64,000 nucleotides of DNA from Microvirga sp. VF16 (lineage in GTDB: Bacteria; Pseudomonadota; Alphaproteobacteria; Rhizobiales; Beijerinckiaceae): positions 744,001-808,000 of the forward strand of contig NZ_CP069355.1 in the NCBI RefSeq assembly GCF_016864375.1, read 5' to 3'. The notes under the pieces are model-generated. The model was not told where the DNA came from and ran no database searches. It saw only the letters and a program-made list of their open reading frames with translations. Of this stretch, positions 1 to 8,991 are shown one piece after another; the stretch's first letter is position 1; each line of letters starts with the position of its first letter. The position numbers and the translations under genes were made by a program.

Positions 1-1
1 C

Positions 2-427
2 GTTCATAAGCGCTATCATAGCCCTCTTTCGCGGACATTCTACCTTGGTAAACCGGACCAGAAGTTCCTTGATGCCGAAAAGGCCGTGATTGAGGGAACT
101 GCGGCCGGCCTAGAGAAAGCCGTTGCCGGGAATGCCTGTGAGGACGTGGCACGAGCCTACTACAGTGTGATTGAAACCTACGGCCTTAAGAAGCCAAGTC
201 GCTGCGGCTATTCGATCGGTCTTGCCTATCCGCCGGACTGGGGCGAGCACTCTGCCAGCTTCCGCCTGGGTGACCGCACGGAGTTGCGCCCAGGCATGAC
301 CTTCCACTTCATGTCTGGACTGTGGTTCGGAGACTGGGGTCTCGAGATCACTGAGAGCATTCTCATCACTGACAAGCAACCCGAATGCTTGGCGAATACT
401 CCGCGTGAACTGATTGTGATCGATTGA
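2..427 (+). CDS. doeA: Ectoine hydrolase DoeA, C-terminal part (5' end outside the window)
   Basis: The frame is open from base 2 to the TGA at 425-427, giving the last 141 residues of an M24 (Xaa-Pro peptidase fold) protein. The stretches RYHSPLSRTFYLG, GYSIGLAYPPDWGEH and LRPGMTFHFMSGLWFGDWG are what I know from ectoine hydrolase (DoeA, also EutD), which opens the ectoine ring to N-acetyl-diaminobutyrate. The GYSIGLAYPPDWGEH segment replaces the usual peptidase metal-site pattern and separates DoeA from true prolidases. It overlaps the next gene by one base, so the two are co-translated in a degradation operon. The start and N-terminal half cannot be seen. The alternative, a generic M24 peptidase, is unlikely given the neighbours. 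Confidence 0.85.
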   Translation, partial: VHKRYHSPLSRTFYLGKPDQKFLDAEKAVIEGTAAGLEKAVAGNACEDVARAYYSVIETYGLKKPSRCGYSIGLAYPPDWGEHSASFRLGDRTELRPGMTFHFMSGLWFGDWGLEITESILITDKQPECLANTPRELIVID

Positions 428-1662
428 TGAGCGCGACGAACGAACCTGATCGTGGAAGCGGCGTTGGCTGCTTCGACTTGCCGGACGGGAGCGAGGAAAA
501 AATCCTCGCCCTCCGCCACTACATGCATGAAAATCCCGAACTCTCGAATGAAGAGTACGGAACGCAGGCAAAAATCGCAGAGTGCCTCGCAAGCGCAGGG
601 TTAGGCAGCCCTGATGTCTTTCACAAGACAGGCTTGTTCATCGATGTGATTGGTGAGGGAACCGGTATCCCGCTTAATGTTGTCGTTCGCGGCGACATCG
701 ACGCCCTGCCGATCGACGAGGCACGCCCTGACCTCCCTTATAGATCCCGGATCGCCGGCAAGATGCATGCATGTGGCCACGATGCCCATGCATCGGCTGC
801 CTTCGGTGTTGTACTAGCGGCCCTTGCGCACCGTGCCCACTTTGCAGGCAAGGTGCGTGTCATCTTTCAGCCTGCTGAGGAGGCGGAGCCTCTCGGCGGT
901 CGATCCGTTGCTGAACAGGGTCTTCTCGACGGATTCGATTGCGCAGTCGGTATGCATGTTAATCCGGAGATCCCCTCAGGAACCTTTTCCGTACTGACCG
1001 GGGCCGTCACGAAATCTTCCGATGAGTTCCAAGTCGTCTTCAAAGGCAAGAAGAGCCACGCAGCTTGGCCGGAGTTAGGTGTTGATGCGATTGCCATAGC
1101 GGCCACGTTCGTCAGTGAAGTCCAGAGGTTGATATCTCGAGAGAGCCATGCGGACGAAGCTCCGGTAATCTCCATTGGCCGCTTCCATGGTGGTGAGGCT
1201 ACTAACATCGTCTGCGATCGGGTGGTGCTCGATGGCACGCTACGCACCCGTTCACCTGACGCACGTCAACGGCTACGCACACGGCTTGCGGAACTTGCGC
1301 AGCACATTGCGGCAATGCATCGCGGTGAGGCAGAGTTAAAATTGCTCCCTGGGGAACCCGCGGTTGTCAACGATCCGGCCATCAGTCAGATGGCGAGGGA
1401 CGCGATCGCTGAGATCTATGGGACATGCTCGCTTGTTTCTACGAGGGCTCTCGCGGGAGCTGACGACTTTGGGTTTTACGCAGAGAAGATCCCGTCGGTC
1501 TACTTCTGGGTTGGCTGTCACAATGAGCTCACGGGCAATAGAACCCACGTCCATACTCCCGAGTTCGGGGTCTCGGATGACGACGTGCTTCGCGCAGCGC
1601 GCGCCGCGTGGGCGATCGTCCGGACCCTACAACGTTCAGAAAACAAGGGTAAGTTGTCATGA
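427..1662 (+). CDS. doeB2: M20 family deacetylase, probable N-acetyl-diaminobutyrate deacetylase (DoeB2/EutE type)
   Basis: A 411-residue M20D-type metallohydrolase. Visible metal-site motifs are VRGDIDALP (about 88-95), MHACGHDAH (about 113-121, with the metal-binding Cys and His of this subfamily) and FQPAEEAE (about 148-154, catalytic and metal-binding Glu pair). In ectoine degradation the product of DoeA is N-acetyl-L-2,4-diaminobutyrate, and this class removes the acetyl group to give diaminobutyrate. I chose the ATG at 427, which shares one base with the doeA stop; a TTG three bases upstream is possible. The downstream gene overlaps by ATGA, so this is the middle of an operon. The substrate is assigned from context; the sequence alone says only M20 amidohydrolase (aminoacylase/hippurate hydrolase group). 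Confidence 0.72.
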   Translation: MSATNEPDRGSGVGCFDLPDGSEEKILALRHYMHENPELSNEEYGTQAKIAECLASAGLGSPDVFHKTGLFIDVIGEGTGIPLNVVVRGDIDALPIDEARPDLPYRSRIAGKMHACGHDAHASAAFGVVLAALAHRAHFAGKVRVIFQPAEEAEPLGGRSVAEQGLLDGFDCAVGMHVNPEIPSGTFSVLTGAVTKSSDEFQVVFKGKKSHAAWPELGVDAIAIAATFVSEVQRLISRESHADEAPVISIGRFHGGEATNIVCDRVVLDGTLRTRSPDARQRLRTRLAELAQHIAAMHRGEAELKLLPGEPAVVNDPAISQMARDAIAEIYGTCSLVSTRALAGADDFGFYAEKIPSVYFWVGCHNELTGNRTHVHTPEFGVSDDDVLRAARAAWAIVRTLQRSENKGKLS

Positions 1663-2417
1663 GCTCTCCGGTTATCAAGCACGTGGAAGCGGAACTCGAT
1701 GGTGGGATGTCAGAACAGATTGTCATTGGTCTGATTGCCCTTTCGACTGATGTGGTTACGGAGTATGAACTTCGGAAGATGTTGCCGCAGGATGGGGTTA
1801 GCATATCCTCAACCCGGATCGAGACGCAGAATCCAATTACAATTGAGAATTTGCGCGGACATGCACATGAGATCGCGGAGGCTGCCGAGTTGTTCGTTCC
1901 GCGAGAGTCAGTGAATGTTTTTGCCTACGGCTGCACCTCCGGATCTGCTTTGATTTCGCAAGAGGCACTCGAAGCGCAACTGCATCGTACGGCACCCGGA
2001 GCCAAACTTACCTCTCCAATGACGGGAGCCTACAAGGCCTTCAGACAGCTTGGAATTCAGCGAATTTCGATGCTGACCCCATATCCGGACGAAGTCACTA
2101 CCGCAATGGTCGATTGCCTGAGCGCGGCGGGCATTTCTGTGGCGTCGTGCGCATCGTTCCATATTGAAAATGACTATGAGATCATTAATGTCTCGCCGGA
2201 AAGCATCATAGCGGCAGGTGAGGCAATCAACTCGGCTGACATTGAAGCTGTCTTTATCCCTTGCACCGGTCTCCGGACTTCCACAATCATCGAACCCCTT
2301 GAGGCCCGGATTGGAAAGCCGGTCATCACGGCGCACCAAGCAATGCTGTGGGATGCTCTCAGACTCGCCGGCTACATGCAGCCTCTGGAAGGTCTTGGGA
2401 GACTCCTGAAGGTTTGA
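1659..2417 (+). CDS. eutA: Asp/Glu racemase-fold protein, ectoine utilization protein EutA type
   Basis: A 252-residue protein of the aspartate/glutamate racemase and arylmalonate decarboxylase superfamily. The two catalytic cysteines expected for a two-base racemase are present: Cys92 in FAYGCTSGSAL and Cys202 in FIPCTGLRT. In Sinorhizobium the ectoine utilization cluster includes a protein of this fold, EutA, whose exact reaction is not settled; a role in racemising or isomerising an ectoine-derived intermediate is plausible. It overlaps the M20 gene by ATGA, so expression is coupled. A maleate isomerase role is the main alternative, as that enzyme has the same fold and cysteine pair. Confidence 0.7.
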   Translation: MSSPVIKHVEAELDGGMSEQIVIGLIALSTDVVTEYELRKMLPQDGVSISSTRIETQNPITIENLRGHAHEIAEAAELFVPRESVNVFAYGCTSGSALISQEALEAQLHRTAPGAKLTSPMTGAYKAFRQLGIQRISMLTPYPDEVTTAMVDCLSAAGISVASCASFHIENDYEIINVSPESIIAAGEAINSADIEAVFIPCTGLRTSTIIEPLEARIGKPVITAHQAMLWDALRLAGYMQPLEGLGRLLKV

Positions 2418-2457
2418 ACGCTCGCGTAAGCTCGCAAGCTATTCCGGGGATACATAC

Positions 2458-2955
2458 ATGCCCGAACTTGACCGGATTGATGGACGAATCCTTCAGATCG
2501 TTCAGAAGAACAACCGCCTGACGTCTGAAGAAATGGCCTGCAGCGTCAATCTATCATCCTCCGCCTGTCAGCGCCGGCTCAAACGCCTCCGAGCCAACGG
2601 CGTCATTGAAGCGGATGTTTCGGTTATATCTCCGAAGGCGCTCGGTCGACCTGTAACCATGATCGTGCTGGTTTCGCTAGAGCGGGAGCGCGCCGATATC
2701 GTGGACCGATTTAAGAATGCGATCCGCGCCACGCGCGAAGTAATGTTGGGCTTCTATGTAACTGGCGATGCGGACTTCATCTTGGTTGTGACATCAAAAA
2801 GTATGGAGGACTACGAACAGTTCACACGTCGCTTTTTCTATGAAAATCCCGATATCAAGGGCTTTAAAACGATGGTCGCCATGGATCGTGTGAAGGCAGG
2901 GTATGAGTTCCCTATCGACCTCGACGACCCTGTTTTTGGACGTTCCGGATTGTGA
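2458..2955 (+). CDS. doeX: Lrp/AsnC family regulator, DoeX type
   Basis: A 165-residue Lrp/AsnC protein: N-terminal winged helix-turn-helix (about 5-60, with LDRIDGRILQIVQKNNRLTS and the recognition segment SACQRRLKRLRANGVIEAD) and a C-terminal RAM ligand-binding domain (about 70-155, including FYVTGDADFILVV). It lies 40 bp after eutA on the same strand, so it is probably the last gene of the ectoine operon, as DoeX is in several bacteria. DoeX-type proteins sense ectoine breakdown intermediates. It is closely similar to the second Lrp protein at 5308-5808 (most of the 160 aligned residues match), suggesting duplication within this locus. Confidence 0.82.
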   Translation: MPELDRIDGRILQIVQKNNRLTSEEMACSVNLSSSACQRRLKRLRANGVIEADVSVISPKALGRPVTMIVLVSLERERADIVDRFKNAIRATREVMLGFYVTGDADFILVVTSKSMEDYEQFTRRFFYENPDIKGFKTMVAMDRVKAGYEFPIDLDDPVFGRSGL

Positions 2956-3460
2956 TCTCGTCTTAGCATTGGCGCTTTCATCAGAAGCGGCCGTTCCGAC
3001 CCTTGGTGTGCGGGATACATTCCGTCTTGTGGTGCTGGATGTCGCTGAAGTACCGTGGGATCGGGGGCTTACGAGGGGCGCTGTGCACAGCCCAGCGCTT
3101 GTCAGCTGCTGCGAATGGGACGCCGTAAGATCACTATCGTTGTGGGTGACCGGTCGTCATCGGGTTGATGGTCGCCATAGTGCTCGGCGGTCCGATTGTC
3201 GGAGAGGCGCTACAGTCTTATGGCGAACAGGTTCTAATCTCTGGAACATTCGCCCAGCGATGCGATGCGGGCCAATCTGGGGCTTACGAAGTGAGGCGGT
3301 TCAGAGAAGCAATCCTTACTGCCGCTGCTGGCCTTCCTAGCCGTTCTTATGCATCGGAAGAGTGATGAGGGCTGGCGAGTGTAGCTTAAGCACTTGAAGC
3401 AGCGTAGGATTTGGTTGCTGAAGCCGATCCTGCTCTCCGTTCGAGGCTGCCACACCCGCC
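2956..3460. other. Intergenic region before the IS1380 transposase
   Basis: No gene is recognised between the first Lrp gene and the transposase start. Several short frames are open here but none has a convincing ribosome binding site, codon pattern or family resemblance. The left end of the IS1380 element must lie in its right part, but I could not define the terminal inverted repeat with certainty. Confidence 0.5.
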
Positions 3461-4816
3461 ATGCCGAACGATACACCTGCCACCTTCCCGTTTCCAGCCG
3501 TGTCCCGCAAGAAGATCACCGCTGCTTTCGACGGCGGACGCTTGTCGTCCGACGGCGGCGTCATGCTCCTGGCCCAGGCCGAGCGCCGGCTTGGCATCGC
3601 CGCGCGGCTGGCGCGTTTCATTCCGGATCGGCGCGATCCAGGCCGCGTGACACACGCGATCCCAGACATGCTCCGCGCCCGCATCTTCGCCATCGCGTGC
3701 GGCTACGAGGACTGCAACGACTTCGGCCCGCTGCGCGCCGATTCGGCGTTCAAGCTCGCCTGCGGGCACCTGCCGGAGACTGGATCGGATCTCGCCTCGC
3801 AGCCGACCCTCTCATGCCTGGAGAATGCCCCGAACCTGCGCGACGCGATCCGCCTGACCTACGCCCTGATCGATCAGTGGATGGACAGCTACACCATCCC
3901 GCCCGGCGGCGTGGTGCTAGTTATTGACGACACCTGCGACGTGGTGCATGGGCATCAGCAGCTGTCGCTGGTCAACGCTCATTATGATGAGCGCTGCTTT
4001 CTGCCGATCCATGTCTACGACAGCGCCACCGGCCGACCGGTTGCCATCGTGCTGCGGCCGGGCAAGACGCCCTCGGGTGTCGAGGTGCGGGCGCCTCTGC
4101 GTCGCCTCGTGCGCCGCATCCGCACGCGCTGGCCTCTCACGCAAATCACCCTCTGCGGCGACAGTCACTATGCCCGCCCTGAAGCGATGGAGTTCTGCGA
4201 GCAGAACGGCCTCAGTTATCTGTTCGGGCTGGCCGGCAGCCGGCCGCTCACCAGCAAGGTGCAGGATGTGGCCGATGCGGTGCGCACCCACAGGGCGCTG
4301 GAAGACCGTGAGGTTGTGCGCGGCTTTGCCGAGACAAAGCCCCGGGCCAAGAGCTGGTCGTGCGAGCGCCGGGTGATCGCCCGCATCGAGGCCACCCGCC
4401 TGGGGCTCGACATCTGCTTTGTGGTCACCAACCTGACCGGCACCAGCCCACGGGTGGTCTACGAGAGCCTGTATTGTGCCCGCGGCCAGGCCGAGAACTG
4501 GATCAAGTTCCACAAGGCGCAACTCGCTTCCAACCGGACCTCGTGCCGGCGCGCGGGGGCCAACCAGGTCCGCCTGGTGCTGCATACGGCCGCCTACTGG
4601 CTGATGCTGTCCGTGCGGGAGGCGATCCCGGCTGCACGCGATCTCGCCCGGGCGGGGTTCGCGACGCTGCGCCTTCGCCTCCTCAAGATCGCCGTACGGG
4701 TGTGGGAAACGGCAAGCCGCATCTGCTTGGCCTACGCATCCTGCTGTCCCGAAGCCGACCTCTTCCGCGCCATAGCGGCGGCTCTCCTGCCCAGCCCGAG
4801 AGCAGCCTCGCCCTGA
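3461..4816 (+). CDS. IS1380 family transposase
   Basis: A 451-residue DDE transposase of the IS1380 family. The N-terminal segment ITAAFDGGRLSSDGGVMLL (about 19-37) is the family hallmark. The catalytic acidic residues can be placed as Asp156/157 in VLVIDDTCDVVHG, an Asp in CGDSHYARPEAMEFC and a Glu in RGQAENWIKFHKAQLASNRT. The length is normal and the frame is intact, so it may still be active. Its position between two halves of an ectoine degradation locus suggests it inserted there or brought the halves together. GC content is a little higher than in the flanking intergenic DNA. Element ends were not resolved; they probably lie within 3370-3460 and 4820-4970. Confidence 0.93.
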   Translation: MPNDTPATFPFPAVSRKKITAAFDGGRLSSDGGVMLLAQAERRLGIAARLARFIPDRRDPGRVTHAIPDMLRARIFAIACGYEDCNDFGPLRADSAFKLACGHLPETGSDLASQPTLSCLENAPNLRDAIRLTYALIDQWMDSYTIPPGGVVLVIDDTCDVVHGHQQLSLVNAHYDERCFLPIHVYDSATGRPVAIVLRPGKTPSGVEVRAPLRRLVRRIRTRWPLTQITLCGDSHYARPEAMEFCEQNGLSYLFGLAGSRPLTSKVQDVADAVRTHRALEDREVVRGFAETKPRAKSWSCERRVIARIEATRLGLDICFVVTNLTGTSPRVVYESLYCARGQAENWIKFHKAQLASNRTSCRRAGANQVRLVLHTAAYWLMLSVREAIPAARDLARAGFATLRLRLLKIAVRVWETASRICLAYASCCPEADLFRAIAAALLPSPRAASP

Positions 4817-5307
4817 GAGACGGGGACACCATCGCCCCGATCATCCCAGCCGATCCCTGCCAACGCGTTCCCCACGTTCCAGAACTCGCCGCGGTGAAAG
4901 AGACGCAACAGATTAGCTCGTCTCGCCGCAGATCAGGTCAATCAAGTAAGCCTTGGTGAATAGGAACGGCTAGTCCCAGTCATGTCTGCACGACTGCGCG
5001 CGCCTGAGGAAGTGCTCGTCCAACTCGGAGTGTTTGTGTGCAACACTGCTGCTCGCACGGATGGCCATTGGAGAACTGCTCGAATGTTTCTCGGACGCAA
5101 CGTAACAGAATTATTTCGGTAACTCGAGAAGCCGGCTCACCTCATTTGAGCCCGCTCCAACGCCTCGGGGGAGGTATTTATCCGGCAACCAGATGCTTTC
5201 GCTGACGTCAGCCACTCGATGTTCCCATTTGACATCGTCCTTAAGGATCTGAGGCTTCATAGCATGGGTGATCTGCTATGCACTCCAACCAGATCGGCAT
5301 AGAAGAT
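4817..5307. other. Intergenic region after the IS1380 transposase
   Basis: It holds the unresolved right end of the IS1380 element and then about 300 bp of DNA in which I recognise no gene. It ends at the stop codon of the minus-strand Lrp gene. Confidence 0.5.
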
Positions 5308-5808
5308 CTAGCGACCAGAAGGTTCGCTGAACACTGGATCCTCAACATCAATAGGAAACTCAAAGCCTACTTTCACCCGATCCATCACGACCATGGTCTT
5401 GAAGCCCTTGATATCGTGGTTTTCGTAGAAGAACCGGCGCGTAAACTGCTCATAATCCTCAAGGCTTTTTGCCGTCACGATCAACAGAAAATCGGCGTCG
5501 CCCGTTACGTAAAAGCCAATCATGACCTCCCGAGTTGATCGAATGGCGCTCTTGAAACGATCGACGATATCGGCGCGCTCGCGCTCTAGCGATACCAGCA
5601 CGATCATGGTCACGCTGCGGCCGACCTTCTTGGGAGACACAATCGCGACGTCCGCTTCGATCACTCCTTCGGTCCGAAGCCGCTTGAGGCGTCGCTGGCA
5701 TGCCGTGGGGGAGAGATTGACGAGACCGCCAAGCTCCTCTGACGTGACACGGTTGTTCCGTTGGATGATCTCAAGAATAGCCGCATCGATGCGGTCAAGG
5801 CTTGGCAT
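5308..5808 (-). CDS. Lrp/AsnC family regulator, second DoeX-like copy
   Basis: A 166-residue Lrp/AsnC protein with the same two-domain plan as the regulator at 2458-2955: a helix-turn-helix domain (LDRIDAAILEIIQRNNRVTS, then ACQRRLKRLRTEGVIEADV) and a RAM domain (FYVTGDADFLLIV). By eye the two proteins are roughly three-quarters identical, with long identical runs such as VTMIVLVSLERERADIVDRF. It is transcribed away from the aldehyde dehydrogenase gene that starts 145 bp to its right, the usual arrangement for an Lrp activator and its target. The shared 5809-5952 region should hold its operator and both promoters. Its ligand is inferred to be an ectoine or diaminobutyrate intermediate. Confidence 0.85.
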   Translation of the reverse strand: MPSLDRIDAAILEIIQRNNRVTSEELGGLVNLSPTACQRRLKRLRTEGVIEADVAIVSPKKVGRSVTMIVLVSLERERADIVDRFKSAIRSTREVMIGFYVTGDADFLLIVTAKSLEDYEQFTRRFFYENHDIKGFKTMVVMDRVKVGFEFPIDVEDPVFSEPSGR

Positions 5809-5952
5809 GCATGTTTCCTGCGTTGTCCGTTGGGATTTTGCACAATACCTCGCCCTTAGCCAATAAGAATGCAGCCAAACCTACCCTGTTGGACATTAGA
5901 TTTCAGCAATCCAGCAGGCGCCGCTCTGGTCGCCTAAACCCTCGGAGACACA

Positions 5953-7431
5953 ATGAAAGGTCTAGCTGCAGCCACCTTACGCCGACTTCAGCGGCCCGAT
6001 CTTCTTGAGCGACGCGCCTTCGTTGGCGGCGAGTGGATCGGGTGTGAAACAACGCTACCGGTCGTCGATCCAGCAACGGGCGAGCACCTTGTGAATGTCA
6101 CGGCTTGCTCCACGGACGTTTTGGAGCATGCCGTGGCGTCAGCTCAGGATGCATTCTTGCGCTGGCGTGACGAGACGCCGATGGCTCGAGGCGCGATCCT
6201 CCATGCTTGGGCAACTTTGATGCGAACTCATGCTGAGGACCTTGCTGCCATCATGACTTGCGAGCAGGGCAAGCCCTTGAGCGAGGCCCGTGGGGAGATC
6301 GTGTATGCGGCAGCCTTCCTAGACTGGTTCGCCGCGGAAGGCGAGAGAGCTTATGGCGAGACGATCCCGAGCCATCTGGCCGGAAGTCGTCTCTCGGTTC
6401 AAATGCAGCCCATCGGTGTGACGGCTGCGATCACGCCCTGGAACTTCCCAAGCGCCATGATCACCCGCAAAGCAGGAGCTGCTCTGGCGGCAGGCTGCTC
6501 GATGATCGTCAAGCCAGCGCCAGAGACGCCTCTGTCTGCCCTGGCGTTGGCGAAGCTCGGCCAGGAGGCCGGTATCCCGGCCGGCGTTCTGCAGGTCGTG
6601 ACCGGCGAGGCGGCACCGCTGGCTCGGCGCTTGCTTGAACACACCCACGTGAGAGCTTTCTCCTTCACCGGATCGACGGAAGTCGGGCGGATCCTGCTGA
6701 CTCAGGCGGCCCAGACTGTGAAGAAGGCATCGCTCGAGTTGGGTGGCCACGCCCCCTTCATCCTGTTCGATGATGCTCCCCTCAGCCACGCCGTGACGGG
6801 ATGCATCGGGGCCAAGTTCGCGACATCTGGTCAGGATTGCCTAGCGGCCAACCGGATCTATGTGCAGCGTTCGATCTACGATGCCTTTGTCACGGAGTTC
6901 GCCGAGGCGACGGAGCGTCTGAAAGTAGGTCATGGTCTCCAGCCTGGGGTCGACATCGGGCCGATGACCCGCGGGTCTGTTGCTGAAAAGTGCCGGCAGC
7001 ATATTTCCCAGGCTTTGTCGGCAGGGGCGCGGGTCGTCGCCGGTGGTCAGGACAGTCCGCTTGGCGGCAACTTCGTCACGCCAACCGTTCTGGCGGATGT
7101 CACTGATGACATGCTGATTGCCCGTGAGGAAACCTTCGGGCCTGTTGCGGCCATCCTGCCCTTCGAGAGCGAAGTCGAGGTCATCGGCCGGGCCAATGAT
7201 ACCGAGATGGGCTTGGCTGCCTACGTTTACACGACGGACCTGGGACGGGCGATGCGCCTCACCAACCGGCTGGAGTACGGCATGGTTGCCGTCAATACGC
7301 CCAAGTTTACCGGCGCTCCGATCCCATTCGGGGGCTGGAAGCAGTCGGGTCTAGGTCGCGAGGGCTCTCGCCACGGCATCCTTGAGTACCTTGAGCCGAA
7401 ATACGTTTGCATCGGCAACTTGGCCGCTTGA
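5953..7431 (+). CDS. doeC: NAD(P)-dependent aldehyde dehydrogenase, probable aspartate-semialdehyde dehydrogenase of ectoine degradation (DoeC type)
   Basis: A 492-residue class I aldehyde dehydrogenase. It has the Asn of TPWNFP (about 162-166), the nucleotide loop FTGSTEVG (about 238-245), the catalytic Glu262 in LELGGHAPF and the catalytic Cys296 in TSGQDCLAAN. By family it is close to succinate-semialdehyde dehydrogenases. In the Doe pathway an enzyme of this family (DoeC) oxidises aspartate semialdehyde to aspartate after the DoeD transaminase has acted on diaminobutyrate. The aminotransferase gene directly downstream (16 bp gap) and the divergent DoeX-like regulator support this. Succinate semialdehyde as the true substrate cannot be excluded. 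Confidence 0.72.
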   Translation: MKGLAAATLRRLQRPDLLERRAFVGGEWIGCETTLPVVDPATGEHLVNVTACSTDVLEHAVASAQDAFLRWRDETPMARGAILHAWATLMRTHAEDLAAIMTCEQGKPLSEARGEIVYAAAFLDWFAAEGERAYGETIPSHLAGSRLSVQMQPIGVTAAITPWNFPSAMITRKAGAALAAGCSMIVKPAPETPLSALALAKLGQEAGIPAGVLQVVTGEAAPLARRLLEHTHVRAFSFTGSTEVGRILLTQAAQTVKKASLELGGHAPFILFDDAPLSHAVTGCIGAKFATSGQDCLAANRIYVQRSIYDAFVTEFAEATERLKVGHGLQPGVDIGPMTRGSVAEKCRQHISQALSAGARVVAGGQDSPLGGNFVTPTVLADVTDDMLIAREETFGPVAAILPFESEVEVIGRANDTEMGLAAYVYTTDLGRAMRLTNRLEYGMVAVNTPKFTGAPIPFGGWKQSGLGREGSRHGILEYLEPKYVCIGNLAA

Positions 7432-7447
7432 ATTTGGGAGAATAAAT

Positions 7448-8851
7448 ATGACGATCAACGTTTCTGAGATCAGCCAGCTGGACAAGGCCAGCGTGCTCCA
7501 TCCCTTCACCCAACTGAAGGATTTCGCGACAGGCAAGGCAGGTAACCCGACGATTGTCGAGACCGGAAAGGGTATTCGTATTAAGGATGCCACGGGGCGG
7601 GAGTACATCGATGGCTTCGCCGGTCTCTACTGCGTCAACGTCGGCTATGGCCGTACGGAGATTGCTGAGGCCATCTCGCGGCAGGCGTATCGCCTGGCCT
7701 ATTACCACTCCTATGCCGCCCACACGACGGACGAATTGGCCATTCTGTCCGACCGTCTGGTTCGTATGGCACCTGGCAAGATGAGCAAGATTTTCTACGG
7801 AATGTCAGGCTCCGATGCCAACGAGACGAATGCGAAGATCGTCTGGTACTACAATAACCTGCGCGGTCAGCCCAAGAAGAAGAAGATCATCTCCCGCGAG
7901 CGCGGGTACCATGGCTGCAGTGTGGTCTCCGGATCGATGACGGGCATGAGCTTCTACCATGACTACATGGATCTCCCCGTGTCAGGCATCATCCACACCG
8001 GTGTCCCGCACCATTACTGGGGCGCGGAGTCCGGTGAAACCGAGCTGGAGTTCTCTCAGCGCCGAGCGAGAGAACTGGAGGAACTGATCCTGCGGGAGGG
8101 ACCGGAGACGATAGGCGCCTTCATCGGCGAGCCTGTTCTTGGCACCGGCGGCATTACCCCGCCACCCGAGGGGTATTGGCCAGCCATTCAACAGGTTCTG
8201 AAGAAGTACGATATCCTGCTGATCGCCGACGAGGTGATCACGGGATTCGGCCGGGTCGGATCGATGTTCGGCTCGGACCACTACGGCATCGAGCCTGACC
8301 TGATCACCGTCGCAAAGGGTCTGACGTCCGCGTACTTCCCTTTGTCGGGCGCCATCGTCGGCGAGAAGGTCTATAAGGTCCTTGAGGAAGGCGCAGACCG
8401 CGTTGGTGCTTTCTCCCATGGCTACACCTATTCCGGTCATCCGATCGGCGCGGCTGCTGCGAACGCCGTCTTGGACTTGGTCGAGAGGGAGAACCTGCCT
8501 GGCAATGCGCGTGAGGTTGGCAGTTACTTCCAGGAGCGCCTCAAAGCAGTCTTCGCCCAGCTCCCGATCGTCGGCGAGGTCCGCGGCGTAGGTCTCATGG
8601 GAGCGATCGAGTTCGTGGCAGATCGGGAGAGGAAGGCTCGCTTCGACGCGAGCTTGAAGGTTGGTGCCCGGGTTTCCAAAGCTGCCCGCGATCGCGGCCT
8701 GATCGCCCGCGCGATGCCTCATGGCGACATCCTCGGATTTGCGCCGCCGTTGGTCGCGACCAAAGGCGAGGTTGACGAGATCGTGGGCATCGCCGAGGCG
8801 GCCGTGCGCCAAGTCATGGACGAGCTATCACGCGAACGCGCGGCTATCTAA
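7448..8851 (+). CDS. doeD: Class III PLP aminotransferase, probable diaminobutyrate transaminase (DoeD type)
   Basis: A 467-residue class III (omega) aminotransferase. The PLP-binding Lys290 is in LITVAKGLTS, the pyridine-nitrogen Asp261 in LLIADEVITGFGR, and the cofactor phosphate region is GMSGSDANET (about 118-127). I start it at the ATG at 7448, with GGGAGA seven to twelve bases upstream; the longer open frame starting at 7382 overlaps the dehydrogenase gene and is not needed. As DoeD it would convert L-2,4-diaminobutyrate to aspartate semialdehyde, which the upstream dehydrogenase oxidises. It also resembles putrescine- and beta-alanine-pyruvate transaminases, so specificity is inferred from context. 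Confidence 0.75.
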   Translation: MTINVSEISQLDKASVLHPFTQLKDFATGKAGNPTIVETGKGIRIKDATGREYIDGFAGLYCVNVGYGRTEIAEAISRQAYRLAYYHSYAAHTTDELAILSDRLVRMAPGKMSKIFYGMSGSDANETNAKIVWYYNNLRGQPKKKKIISRERGYHGCSVVSGSMTGMSFYHDYMDLPVSGIIHTGVPHHYWGAESGETELEFSQRRARELEELILREGPETIGAFIGEPVLGTGGITPPPEGYWPAIQQVLKKYDILLIADEVITGFGRVGSMFGSDHYGIEPDLITVAKGLTSAYFPLSGAIVGEKVYKVLEEGADRVGAFSHGYTYSGHPIGAAAANAVLDLVERENLPGNAREVGSYFQERLKAVFAQLPIVGEVRGVGLMGAIEFVADRERKARFDASLKVGARVSKAARDRGLIARAMPHGDILGFAPPLVATKGEVDEIVGIAEAAVRQVMDELSRERAAI

Positions 8852-8991
8852 TTCGTACTTGATACGAGCGCAGATGAAGGCTGGTACTTCACTCCGCCCC
8901 GTCTGCGCTCTCCCCATCATGCGATTTCTTAGCGGCTCATCTGGCCGAACCATGGCCGAGATGCTCAAACGCCGCTCGGTGGAGATCACAC

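Noticed and set aside
2903..3340. 145-codon plus-strand frame after the first Lrp gene
   Set aside because: It overlaps the Lrp 3' end, has no ribosome site and an irregular, Arg/Ser/Cys-rich translation.
3917..4585. 222-codon minus-strand frame inside the IS1380 transposase
   Set aside because: Composition artefact opposite an intact transposase.
3370..4970. Exact inverted repeats of the IS1380 element
   Set aside because: AGCTTAAGCACTTGA near 3383 and AGGCTTACTTGA (reverse complement near 4940-4955) are only partly alike; not good enough to set the boundaries.
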